Below are positions 46,420 through 57,539 of a stretch of DNA of 64,000 bases, in pieces. The position numbers and the translations under genes were made by a program. The stretch is from positions 27,325,140 to 27,389,139 of the forward strand of contig NC_065556.1 in assembly GCF_022605725.1 (NCBI RefSeq), read 5' to 3'. This DNA comes from Anthonomus grandis grandis. Lineage: Eukaryota; Arthropoda; Insecta; Coleoptera; Curculionidae. The stretch's first letter is position 1. Every line of letters starts with the position of its first letter. The notes below the pieces were generated by a model. The model did no database searches. It was not told where the DNA came from and saw only the letters and a list, made by a program, of their open reading frames with translations.

Positions 46420-47745
46420 AATTCTTTATTGTCAATATAAACATAAAAGTTGTAGACAAAGCCAATAGACAGTACATTAACTGAATAAAAACGAGAAACT
46501 AATTTAAAATAAAATAAAACTTTGAAAAATACTTAAATGCTAATCATTAAAAAAATCACTTAAACTATAGTACGCTTTACTAGCAAGAAATATTTTCGTA
46601 CTTGTACGTAGCCTTTTTTCAGTCTTAAGTTGTCTTATTTCTAGTGGAAGTTTATTAAACAGCTTTCTACCTCTATATATGATAGAGCTATGGACAAGTT
46701 CAAAATGAGGAATGGGTAGCCTCAACAAATAATTTTGTCGCATATTATAGCGGCTTCCTAAGTGGAGTTCCTGTTTATATTTTCTAAAAACAAAGCAAAC
46801 TGTTAAAATATTATGACTTACAAAAAGCGGACAACATGAGTCACGAGGCTTGGCCCCACATAGATATCTAATGGCCCTTTTCTGGAGTACAAACACTGAA
46901 CTAAAAAGTGAATTTGAACATGAACCCCAAAAGCAAATTCCATATCGAAGGTGCGACTCGATAATTGCGAAGTATGCAGATCTGGCGATGGAGAAATTAA
47001 GACTGGTGGCAATAACCCTTAGGGCGTAGCAGCCTGATGAGACTTTTCTACATATATTCACAATATTGTCTTCAAACATTACTTTTTGGAAACATTAAAT
47101 GTCAAAAAATTTGCATCACACCAGTCTTTTATTTTTAACAAATCTGCACGTATATTGGCCTCCATTTGAGAAACATTAGAGTCGTGCCAGAGGATGGTGG
47201 TATCATCGGCAAACAATGTAAATTTGCCAGTTACCTGCAGTTGTGGCAGATCGTTCACATAAATGAGAAAAAGTAAAGGACCAAGTACTGATCCTTGCGG
47301 AACACCCACATTTATATTAAGTTCCTTAGAGATACCACCATTAAATTTGACAGCCTGGACACGATTTGATAAGTAGGAACGAAACCACTCAAGGGCAGTT
47401 CCTCTGAAACCATAGAGCTCCAGTTTCATCAGCAGCACTCAGTGACTCACGCAGTCAAATGCCTTGGACAAGTCACATAATACCGCTGCTGCAACTTCAC
47501 CAACATTCAGTCGGTTGTACAGGTGCTCTAGAAAGCTAAAGATAGCATCATTTGTGCTCACAGACTCACGAAAGCCAAACTGCTGAAGACTCAATAGGCC
47601 AAACCTATTTAAAAATGAAACCATCCTCATCTTAACGAGCCGTTCCACTATATCTTGGCTAAAGTAGGCAATAACGCTATAGGTCTAAAGTTAGAAGGAC
47701 AGTCGCGATCGCCACCCTTGTAAAGATCAATTTCAATAATGTTAT
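46420..47745 (-). pseudogene. non-LTR retrotransposon (Jockey/CR1 type), 5'-truncated
   Basis: Minus-strand reverse transcriptase blocks in order: CPSNFRPIALLPTLAKI (47700-47650); RFGLLSLQQFGFRESVST and LCDLSKAFDCVSH; then, past one in-frame stop at 47439, a 119-residue frame with NVGVPQGSVLGPLLFLIYVN and the catalytic FADDTTI; then the C-terminal part (47079-46540) with YFAIIESHLRYGICFWG and RRGRKLFNKLPLEIRQL-like sequence. A frame change at 47650 and a deletion of about 70 codons with frameshift at 47079 disable it. The endonuclease domain and ORF1 are absent. Confidence 0.88.
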
Positions 47746-48049
47746 AGTCGTTGATATGTTGTTAATTTCTATTGAAGGGAAGGAATAAATTTATGTTTAT
47801 TAAGCATCATATAAGTAAGAATAAATCCGTTGATTTATATGGGTAGTTTTAATTTTTAAGTAAGAATTTTTTCCAAAATCCACAATAGATGTAATTTCAG
47901 GACAAAATCAATTCTCCTTTATAGGCTACTTAATATTTTGGATACTCATTCACTGAATATTATAATTTCAATATAGGATCTTCCTAAAAATGCTCTTTAT
48001 TTAAAAAATATCACTTTTTAAAACCGTCTATCCCTTTTTACACCCAGGA

Positions 48050-48240
48050 TTTTGGCAGGGAGACTATAGGTTTTAGGGGATTATTAGACAAGTAATTAAG
48101 ATTTTGATTGCAGGAGTGCCTGTAAGAATAAGTTAATTTCTTCCTTAAAAAATAGCAGTTATAGGTGTAAGGTTCAACATTTTGCAGTGTGTTATTTGAG
48201 TTACCCTCTCTACGTTTTATTAATAAAATGTATACAGTAG
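48050..48240. repeat. repeat copy B
   Basis: Partner of 46240-46400. Between the LINE end and here, 47810-47880 carries a further related phrase (aagaataaatccgttgattt), repeated again near 48430 (aagaacaaatctgctgattt). Confidence 0.6.
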
Positions 48241-49049
48241 CAGTTGAGATATAGAACAAAGAATATACTGGTATGTATTAGTGTTCAGTATACTAAGTTA
48301 TATTCTATTGCACAAGCACATTTTCCTACTGTAAAACAGCAGTTATGATGAGTCAAAAGGCAAAAATTTTGATCCTTTAAGCTTTAGTTAGTATAAGTCT
48401 TTAAAATTGGATAAGTGCCTTTAAGAACAAATCTGCTGATTTCTATGGTTCCAAAATAATAAACTTACATAAACTGGTGAAGGAATCCTTCCCAAATCCA
48501 CAATAAGAGGCGTAGATGAGATATATGAACGCTTCTACCACACACTGCTTAAATTTTTTGACATGACATTTCCTGCTTGTACTGATATTAAAAACTATTC
48601 ACAATATATAAAAGGTCTTTATGGCTGGTCAATACATAAAAGCCCAATAATATAACAGAAGTATAAAAATGGAAAAAAGACCTAAAGTACTTCTAAAAAT
48701 CAAATTAAACCTGCTTGGACAATTTTAAATACCGATACAAATAAAAGGGATGATAGTGCCAATTTCAACTTGAAAGGGAATAATGGTGAAAGTATAGGAA
48801 ATCCACAGGCCACATGTTCGAAATTTTTAGCAAGTTCATCTTTCTACACGATCATCGCAATTCTTAAGTTCACAGATAGTAAAAAGTCGAACATTCTTTT
48901 TGAAGGAAATGTATCTTCAAAATTTGCGCTTAACTTGTTCAGTCATCTGAATGTAATTATTATAATAAGGTGACCAAATGAAGACGAACTAGTGCACAGT
49001 AAAGAAACTTAATAAATGTAATGTCCTGGAAATCTCTGGTGCAACTCTT
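48241..49049. other. no gene recognised
   Basis: AT-rich between LMAN2 and the LINE relics. A 67-codon plus frame at 48770-48973 has no recognisable domain. Confidence 0.45.
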
Positions 49050-49600
49050 AATGAAACCCAGCATTTGCATACATTGCCTTTACTACAGTTATTGTGACAT
49101 GAGGAGAAACATTTTAATATGATTTTAAAGTTATTTTACACTTTACCACTTCCAGAGGAGTGCTATTAATAGTATACACATGATTAAGCTGACCAGTACC
49201 ATAAGTAAAAAGTATGGTATTTAAGACAATATTATTCTATATAGTCAAGTTGAAATTTGAGGCAATCATCCAAATTTGAGACTACGATAAACTTGCAAAG
49301 AAAACCTGAGATCATCTGGAAATTTCAGATAGTAGCTATTCATGAAACAACTCCCAATATCTTTGATGAATATGTTATAAAGTAACGATCCTAAGTGGGA
49401 TACTTAGGGAATATCAGATGGAGCTTAAACTTTAATTAATTCAACATTGCGCGCAGTATAACAACCTTCCTTGATGTTTAGATAAGTAGGTTTTTACCAA
49501 CATATATATAGGGAACCGTACTTGCTTAATTTACTTGCATGATTGACGCGGTCAAAAGCTTACTGGAAGTCTGTATACACTGCATGTACGTGACAACCCT
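49050..49600 (-). pseudogene. CR1/Jockey-type reverse transcriptase relic (minus)
   Basis: Reading minus: AFDRVNHAS (49560-49535), then decayed PQ.S..GSLL-like sequence, VFFASLS*SQIWMIAS (about 49300-49250, resembling the segment after FADD), and VYTINSTPLEV at 49185-49150. Many stops. Confidence 0.6.
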
Positions 49601-49721
49601 CCATAAAAGACTATGGATAACAAAATTAGCAAAAGCGAGAAGATTAGCACAATTCTCTCAAAAACCTTTGGGATAGAACTAAGGTACTATACTTTTGGTG
49701 ATTTTTAATTCATGATTAAAA

Positions 49722-50030
49722 GTGTTGTCACCAGGCTTCAAAATTAATGGTTTCAAATTAATCTTTTTTAATCATCATAATATACAACAATTTGGCTTTA
49801 GACCAAATCTGTCCATTGAGCTAGCAATATTTAAGACACTTGCTTTTATAATAGATACCAACCTAAATGTAGTTTTCTTTGATCTCTCTAAAGCTAACAG
49901 CTTTTTATATGGTAAGCTGAAGGGGCATCTCTATATCTCTTATAGAGTTCTTCTTGAAGGATACAGATCCCAAACAGCCTGTATACTCGTATATAGTAAT
50001 GGTATTTTTCTGGTATATTGGAACTGATTC
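49722..50030 (+). pseudogene. reverse transcriptase relic (plus)
   Basis: A plus-strand frame contains QQFGFRPNLSIELAIFKTL and VVFFDLSKA, the QxGFR.xxS and FxDLSKAFD motifs of Jockey/CR1 elements. It lies head-to-head with the 49050-49600 relic, in the opposite orientation. Confidence 0.65.
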
Positions 50031-51064
50031 TCGTCAATAGTGCGTATCAGTATGACCAGCTCCCACTAGCGTTATTAGTAAAACAATGAAAATAATGTAA
50101 AAATCATATCAAATACTGGTTTTATTAATCGAATACATGTTGTATTACAAGCATGTAGTTACGATTCAGACCCTTTAGTAAATTAATTAGGCATATCTCG
50201 TATATATTTCCGAAAATAAAGTTTGCATTAGTTAATTAACTAATGGTAATTTAACTATTTCCCTATTATACTGTTTGAGTTAATTTTTACATAACATAAA
50301 TTCATTCATTCATATAAAAATAAATTCAAATGGAAAAAGTCATTTATTTCATTCAACTATGTTGGCTTTGCCTAATGGTAATGGTATACTTAGTGAACCC
50401 CATTATAGAACAGTTCACAATGAACTGATGAGACACTATTGAACCACTACCGATTGTCCAATATAATACGAGATATTTTGGGTTCTAATGATACTGAATA
50501 CTGCGTGTTTATTGATTTCTTTTAAGAACTCGAGACCAGGATAAAATATCCCCTTTTCCATGACAAGAACAATGAAATTCAATATTCTAAAGAAAATTAA
50601 GTGAACGCGCTGGAATAAGGAAAACAAGAACGATTTCGGTTGAAATGTGATATTTTTAAAAGGGCGAGTGAACATTTCATTATGATTTTACGTAAAGCTA
50701 ATATTTAACGGTATCAGATTGCTTTTTTCCATTTTTTTTCCTCGGGAAAGGAGTCTCTGCTTCTGGAAGGGAATAAAACGAGTAAATACTATAATCTGAC
50801 TAGAAGTGTTTATTTTGAGGAATTATATACAATATTTAGCACTAAAAAAGTCGATTGTCTTACCCTTAGAAGTATAAAACTTTTTAAAATATTTATAGGA
50901 TTTTGTTGTAAGGTTTACAAAAAAAATTAATGTAGGAAATTATTTAGTCCCTAATAGGCGGCCTAGTAGGAGGAACCTGCAACAACAACAACAACAAATT
51001 ACTTCTAAATCCTCAATTAAAGCAAAACAAAACTGACCTCGTCAACTCCAGAAATTCTCTCCAA
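50031..51064. other. region 3' of 5-HT7, no gene recognised
   Basis: AT-rich; an (AAC)n-like tract lies at 50980-50997 and a TTTATT (AATAAA on the minus strand) near 50808. The part next to 51065 is presumably 5-HT7 3' untranslated sequence. Confidence 0.45.
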
Positions 51065-54000
51065 TCACAAAAATGATTCGTGGGCAGTCGCCTCAGTCTC
51101 CGATACTTTGAGGTCGCCCTCCGCCTCAATATACTCGACTCCCTCCTCATAGTCCATTTGGTATCTAGCGGAGTGCAGCATACCTCCACCTCCACCACCA
51201 CCTCCTCCCTGATCCGGATCACCGTATTGGCTATGGTAGAAGTCTTCGCGCATCATGTGGTTCAGGCTACCGCACCGGAAGTACAGGATGGCCTTGAACG
51301 GTTTACGGAAGTCCCGGTTCAAGGTCGCGTATATTATCGGATTGAATAAGCTGTTCGCGTAACCTAGCCAGAGGAAAAGACTACCTGGAACAAGGAAAAC
51401 GGTTTATTATTCTTTTGGTGTTTTGGAGAGACCTTTCCATGTTTAATTTTTGTTTTTTCTTTTTTTCTAAATTGGCTATTTTTCATTTAGTAATTCATGC
51501 TTTATTTAAGGCTCTTTTATTTATATGTGCTGGGGCTATTATTCATAATTTGGGTAATCATCAAGATATTTGATTTATAGGCGGTATTTGTAAGTTTTTT
51601 TTTAATTTTCAAAAGTAATTTTTATTGAAAAAAGTGATTTTTTTTGGATTCAAAATTCTGCATTTTTTTACCATCTTTAAGTTTTTGCTTATTTCAGGCA
51701 GTCGATTTCATAATAATTTAAGGGAGTAAAGAAATAAATGCATGATGTCGGTTCTATATCGTTTTTTGTTCGTCAAATATTAGGGATCCCAGTTGAAATG
51801 GTGGAAAATGTTAGAGTATACACAGAAACCATAGAGAAGTACTTTGAGATGGTCGAAAGTGCGTCAATATTTATCAAAAAAATAGGGTTTAAATAATGAG
51901 TAGTGAGGCCACTTTTCAAAGAATTACAGGTGGTTTGACTTTTCAGGGATCGACTTGCAGCACATGTGTGTTATATTTTTTGAAAAAAAATGGATACGCC
52001 CCTGTTTTATTGGAAAAAGTTTTTTTTACAAGATTTTATTAATTTTTGACAAAAAAAGGTCTCAGGTGAATTTTTGCGCTCGCATGCAGGGTTTTCGTGT
52101 ATAAAAAATAAAATTCATACAAGGGCCTTTATTTTAATAAAAAAATAAAAAATTGGAATATTTTAAAAAGAATTATACATAAAGGAGTCCAATTATTTTC
52201 CAACAATTTCATAAATAAATTTTACCATTCAATGTCCAGAAGTCACCAAATATTAAAGATTTTGAAACCAAATTTTAATTTTATGAATTTTATTACGTGA
52301 TAAATAATTTTGGTCATAACATAAAAACCACTAAAAATATTTTCATATTTTTTTCACGAAAAAATATTAGGATTCCTGAGGATAAATTCGAGGGTAGAAA
52401 CGACACTCTGAATAAAAAATTTGTATAGTTAGGGCATTTTTGATTGGGGGCACGTTTTTTCTAATTTTTCTATCAACTTTTCACTTTTATTGAAAATACT
52501 TTTATGAAATTGTTAAAACATTACTAAAAGAATTACATGTAAGAAAGTTCAATTATTTTTAAGAAAGTTTCATATATAAACGTTCTTTGTACCTTAAAAA
52601 CGTTTTGAGTTAAAGGCGATTTTGTCATCCAAGGTACAAAAACCATCAAATCCAAAACCAAAATGAATATTTATAATTTTTATTTTTTAACGGACATTTT
52701 TGGTTACTGGTAATATTTATTTCACGACAAAAGCGGAGGATGCATTTAAATGTAAAAACGTCACTCTGAATAAAATTTCTTGATTGGAAAGGGCATTTTT
52801 AGTTTAGGACCACTGTTTTTTACTCATTTTTTGCATATGCCATTTGAATACATTTATTTACGCGATGTTTAAATCTTAAATGTTGAGCCCTACATATTTC
52901 GAGTATAATTAAAATGGGGTAATCGCTCTGAATTAGCCTTTAAAGGTGTTTTCCGAAAATCGGGAAATTTGACGTGAATATGCAGCTATGAGCAATTAAT
53001 GTTTATAAAAAAACAATTAACTGATTACGCTCATTATTGATATTCACGGCATCACTATTTTCTGTCTGTCATATGGGTATAAATGAGCATTCCAGTGTCT
53101 AAGGCATGTTGTAAAATTACAGCTGAATAAAATAGAGCCTTGTGGTACACATGTCAGTGATTCCACAGATGATACACCACGGCTAGTTTGTCATGGAGTT
53201 TATAAGAGATTGCATCAAAGTTGAAACCAACATAACCTAAAATGGCATAAAATAGGTAACTCATGATTTATTCTATCAAACGCTTTACGGTAATCTAAAA
53301 GCACTAGTGCACTTTAGCTCGATAGATAGCTCCAATATTATCCATTATTATATTACGCTATTTCTCTTTCTCTCTTTATACCATAGCAAAGGCCATAGTA
53401 AAGGAAGATGAAGACTCGTTTTAGGTGTACCAGTATAACAAGATTTAAAACGAGGTTTTGTGTTGCAATAAGTTAACGTTTTATTACAAAATTCTTGTTA
53501 TGCTTTTTGTCGGGTTTTTTTGGACCTTTTACCCAATATAAGGAACTGTTTTACATATTTGCGGTGTAAATGAGGAGCAATTTCCATTTCCAAATTTATT
53601 TCCTGATTTGTCTCTATTTGCCGCTAGTTTCACCACATGTCCATGAAATTTATTTCAATTTAATCCGATACTTGATAATGGTTACCCGCCAATCTTTTTA
53701 TCGCGTTTCCCAATCGAACGTCCGTTCACAAGTGGCATCCAGATTCGAATTTCTAATTAATGATTGTTTACACTGTAACGATCACAACACGTTTCTCATT
53801 TGACGAATCCACTTCAGTATTAGTCGACAAATTGACAATTAAAGTGGCCTACGGTTCGCATTCAGTTTTTACCCATTCCTCGCATTTTTCCTTAGAGGTA
53901 GATAGCAAAAAGATAGAGAGCAAAAAGTTCTACAGCAAAGTTGTAGTAGGGTTGACAAAAACCTACGAACTAAAAATATTTTTATGTATACTGGGTGTGT

Positions 54001-55025
54001 CACAAAAAAGTTACTATAAAATATGATTTTTTTTAATGGTACGCCCTGTATATTATGGTACTAAAATGTGAGGCAAAATTTCCGTGCAGCGTTGCAACGT
54101 AATTAATTTTTTTATGTTATTTTTTGCCTTTTAGAGGGTTCGTTTAAAAAATCATAATTAACTTAAAATTTATTCTGCGCCTTTGAAACTTGTACCACAG
54201 TTAGTCTAGGGTACCTCCTATAGGCTGACTATGATAATTTGTAATTTTTTAATACAGGGTGCTTTTAAAGAACTTTCAAACTTGCTGAAATTAAATACGC
54301 AATATCTCAAATTTTTCAAATGGAACACCTTGTATATTTTTATCTAATTAAGTTTGTCCCTCCCTTTGTTAAAATACCTAAACTAAGTACTTTAAACCTA
54401 GTTTTGGATCTAAACATCTGAACTAGCTGATCAGTGTTAATAATCTCTATATAACTCCATTGATATTGTACCACGTAACATCAAAGGAGCAGCACATACC
54501 AAATATTTGACAATCATAACACATGATAAATAGAGTCCTCTTTCCCTCAGTAATAATTATTTGAATTTTGAGTACAATAATAATTATAGCGGTCCAAAGG
54601 CAAATAAAAATGTAAAAGTAGCTTCGTAAAATAATACAAAACATTTAGGTGTTTGGTGAGACTCTATCTAATGTTTATTTTGCTATTATATAAATAAATA
54701 GACACTTACTTAAAGTATTCAGAACACTAGTGGTCTCATCTAAAAACGGTCTAACGAGAGCAAGAACGAAGAAAGGAAGCCAACAGAAAATGAAGGCGCT
54801 CATAATAATGCCCAAGGTGGTGCTGGCTTTTCGTTCTTTAGCTAGTTGAAAGCGCAGCTTCTTCTGATGGGAGTTGGTGGATGGTGAAGCTTTCACCACA
54901 GCCGAAAGGATGCTGGCTTTGGGGTGTTTCAGCTTTGACGTTTGCTTGCTGATCGAAGAGAGCATGGGGCACTGGGACTCGTTACTGTGCCGAGACTTGA
55001 AGTTCACCGTCGGATCGAGGCTACA
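51065..55025 (-). CDS. 5-HT7: 5-HT7-type serotonin receptor, last two exons (partial)
   Basis: A Gs-coupled seven-span receptor of the neuronal plasma membrane; only the C-terminal part is here. Exon 54710-55025 (acceptor TATTGCAG, donor GTAAGT, 105 codons plus 1 nt) encodes the end of intracellular loop 3 (QLAKERKASTTLGIIMSAF) and TM6 with CWLPFFVLALVRPF. Exon 51065-51384 (acceptor GTTCCAG) completes the split serine codon and encodes TM7 with SLFNPIIYATLNRDFRKPF (NPxxY motif), an amphipathic helix 8 ending in a cysteine-containing FRCGSLNHMMRE, a run of nine glycines, an acidic tail and the terminus HESFL, PDZ-ligand-like. The sequence around ASTTLGIIMSAF and RPF separates it from 5-HT1 and octopamine receptors. 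TM1-5 must lie beyond 64000 or be missed in the repeat-rich upstream intron. Confidence 0.9.
51469..51593 (+). other. nuclear copy of mitochondrial ND5 (NUMT)
   Basis: With the invertebrate mitochondrial code (ATA Met, TGA Trp) the plus strand reads, without a stop, FHLVIHALFKALLFMCAGA followed by IIHNLGNHQDIWFMGG. This is the conserved core of NADH dehydrogenase subunit 5. With the nuclear code the TGA would be a stop. It lies in the intron between the two 5-HT7 exons and is about 125 bp. It is well preserved, hence probably recent. Confidence 0.9.
51740..52850. repeat. further copies of the dispersed ~370-bp repeat
   Basis: Phrases aggattcctgaggataaatt, gtagaaacgacactctgaat, ttttcacttttattgaaaat, taccttaaaaacg and gagttaaaggcgattttgtc near 52370-52630, with a second set near 52730-52790 (aaacgtcactctgaataaaa), about 345 bp apart. 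Homologous to 17100-18310 and 41560-42420. Confidence 0.65.
53100..53360 (-). pseudogene. reverse transcriptase relic
   Basis: Minus-strand fragments VLLDYRKAFDR (53300-53270) and SLTCVPQGSILF (53160-53125) match the (F)LD(F/Y)SKAFD and GVPQGSILGP motifs in the correct order, with a degraded intervening stretch. Confidence 0.65.
53530..53985. promoter_or_regulatory. candidate cis-regulatory block in 5-HT7 intron
   Basis: Composition is more balanced than the neighbours, with overlapping open frames but no domain (cccgccaatctttttatcgc, aatcgaacgtccgttcacaa, ttagtcgacaaattgacaat). The regulatory role is a guess from composition and position. Confidence 0.22.
53986..54345. repeat. transposon-terminus-like fragments
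   Basis: Terminal-type phrases tactgggtgtgtcacaaaaa (53990), tacgccctgtatatta (54040), atacagggtgctttta (54254) and aacaccttgtatattttta (54325) bound short AT-rich segments, as in decayed Tc1/mariner-type MITEs. No full element could be drawn. Confidence 0.4.
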
Positions 55026-55039
55026 CTGCAATAGAAATT

Positions 55040-57500
55040 TTTGGTTAGATGGTTATACTTGCTCCTCATCAAATAATTCAATCTTCAATTCAATAAAGAT
55101 TTGGTCCATTCTGCGCTTAGTTTTATCATCAAATGAGTTAGTAGCAAAAGAGCTCCTTATTAAAAAAAGATCATGCTTAAAGTAAATAGGCATCAACCTT
55201 TTTGCTCCTCATTTTTTTTTTAATATAAATATAAGAAGCTCGCTTTGAAATGACAAATTACTAAACGTAGATTGTAATTAATTGCTTTAAAAGAGGCCCT
55301 TAATATTAATATTATTTATTGAGAATAGAACCTCTTCTTTTTTTATATAAATATTTAGTATAAAATGAAGAGCTTTTCTGTTTTAGGCAACAATAAAGCT
55401 AATGCTCAAATTTTTAGGCAACTTAGCTCCTCATTTTTTTGATATTAAATTAGAAAAATATGAAAAAAAAATTTAATTCAAACAAAGGTTTTCGAACTTT
55501 TAAGTTTTAGTTTTAATTATACAAATGAAAATATAAAGGGCCTAATTAGATGAAAAATTTTTTCCGAATATTAATAGAGTCAATCTCCTAATTTTCTATA
55601 AAGAAAATGCATGAGATATGAGGATCAATTTTTTAGAAATAAACATAATCAATATGAGGCGCTTGCTTATAATTAAAATTCAACTAATTCGTTAAGACAA
55701 AAGCTCCATTTAAATTACTTAGCTCCTCATTAAAAACAAGATGCTCCTCATTTTTAAAATAGAAAATGCTTGTGAAATTAGGAGCAACTCTTTAGAAATA
55801 AATTTAACAAAAATTAGGAGGTTGCTTAGAATTAAGATTCAACTAATTTTTTAGGATAAAACTATAAATAAATTTTTTAGAAATGTTTAATTTTTTCAGA
55901 CATTTCTTAAAAAAAAAACTTCTAATAAGCTAATTCAGGTAAACAATGTAGCTCATCAATAAAAAAATGTTCCTCATTTTGCACAAAGAAAATACTTAAA
56001 ACATGAGGAGCAACTTTTAGAAGTAAATTTAATAAAACAATGAGCTTGCACTCAATTACGATTCAATTAATTCTAGCTTAGGTGGTTTGAAACAATGTGC
56101 TCCTCATTTTTTTTTTGGACTGGCTTAAAGTTCACGATCGTATGTTCAGCCCCCTTATTTTTCAATAAAGATTTGGACCACTGTGCGCTTGGTTTTATCG
56201 TCAAATCAGTTAGTAGCAAAAAAGCTCCTCATTTAAAAAAATCATGCTTAAAATATAGGCATCAACATTTTGCTCCTCATTTTTTGTTTAATATAAATAT
56301 AAGAAGCTCGGTTTAAAATGACAAATTACTAAACGTAGACTGTAATTGCAATTGCTTTAAAAGAGGCCCTCAATATTAATATTATTTATTGAGAATAGAA
56401 CCTCTTTTTCTCATACAAAAACGTTTAGTGTAAAATGAGGAGCTTACTACTTAGCTCCTCATTTTCTATTTAGAAAATGCCTAAGATATGAGGAGCAGCT
56501 TTTAAAAAATGTTCTTTCCTAAGCGACAATAAAACTAATGCTCAAATTTTTAGGCAACCTAGCTCCTCATTCTTTGGATATTAAATTAAGAAAATATAAA
56601 AAAAAATTTTTTTGGACTTTTGAAAGTTTTGGTTTCAGTTATAAAAATAAAAATATGAAGCGCCTAATTAGGTGAAATCAATTTTTGCATTTTTTCAAAT
56701 ATTAATTGAGTCAATCTCCTAATTTTCTATAAAGGAAATGCATGAGAGATGAGAACCAATTTTTTTAAAATAAACATAAAAAAATATGAGGCGCTTGCTT
56801 ATAATTAAAATTCAACTGATTTGTTCAGACAAAAGGCATTTTCCAATTGTAAAGTTAATTTTTTAGAACCTTTTCATTTTTGCAGATATTTATTGGGAAA
56901 AACGCATCCAATAAGCTAATTTGGGTTTGGATAATAACAAACAATGTAGCTCCTTATATTTTGTAATGCTTAGCTCCTCATTAAAAAAAGATGCTTCTTA
57001 TTTTTCAATAGAAAATGCTCTAGAAATAAATTTTAAAAAAATTAGGAGCTTGCTTGGAATTAAGATTCAACAAATTTTTTAGGATAAAACTAGAAATAAA
57101 TTTTTTAGAAATGTTTCAGTTTTTTAGACATTTATTGAAAAAACTTCCAATTAGCTAATTCGGGTTTAGGTGGTGCAACAATGTAGCTCCTCAATAAGAA
57201 AATATTTCTCATTTTGCACGTATAAAATGTTACAGAAAAAACAACTTTAAAAAGCAAATTAAAAAAAGGAGGAGCTTGCTTGTAATAAAAATTCAATTAA
57301 TTGTAGTATGCAAATGTGAGAAGCTCATTAAAAAAAATTCTTTTTCATTTTTTACATAAAACATACCTAAAAAATGAGGAGCAACTTTTAGAAGTAAATT
57401 TTAAAAAAATCAATGACTTGCACCCAGTTACGATTCAATAAATTCTAGCTTAGGTGGTTTGAAACAAAGTGTCTCCTCATTATTTATAATGAAAGTATAA
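55040..57500. repeat. GCTCCTCAT-motif higher-order array, first units
   Basis: GCTCCTCAT or its complement ATGAGGAGC recurs every 30-150 bases, in both orientations. A longer unit is itself repeated: caataaagatttgg, tgcgctt.gttttatc, gttagtagcaaaa and ggcatcaac occur at 55090-55200 and again at 56163-56270; tctagcttaggtggtttgaaacaa occurs at 56075 and 57445. Units are thus about 1.1-1.4 kb. It begins about 15 bp upstream of the 5-HT7 exon border. Confidence 0.85.
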
Positions 57501-57539
57501 GGAGCTCAATTTAAAATATTTGAGTCTTCATTAAAAAAA

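Noticed and set aside
53570..54026. Two overlapping plus frames of 77 and 88 codons
   Set aside because: No domain, intronic to 5-HT7, and better explained by a lower-AT block.
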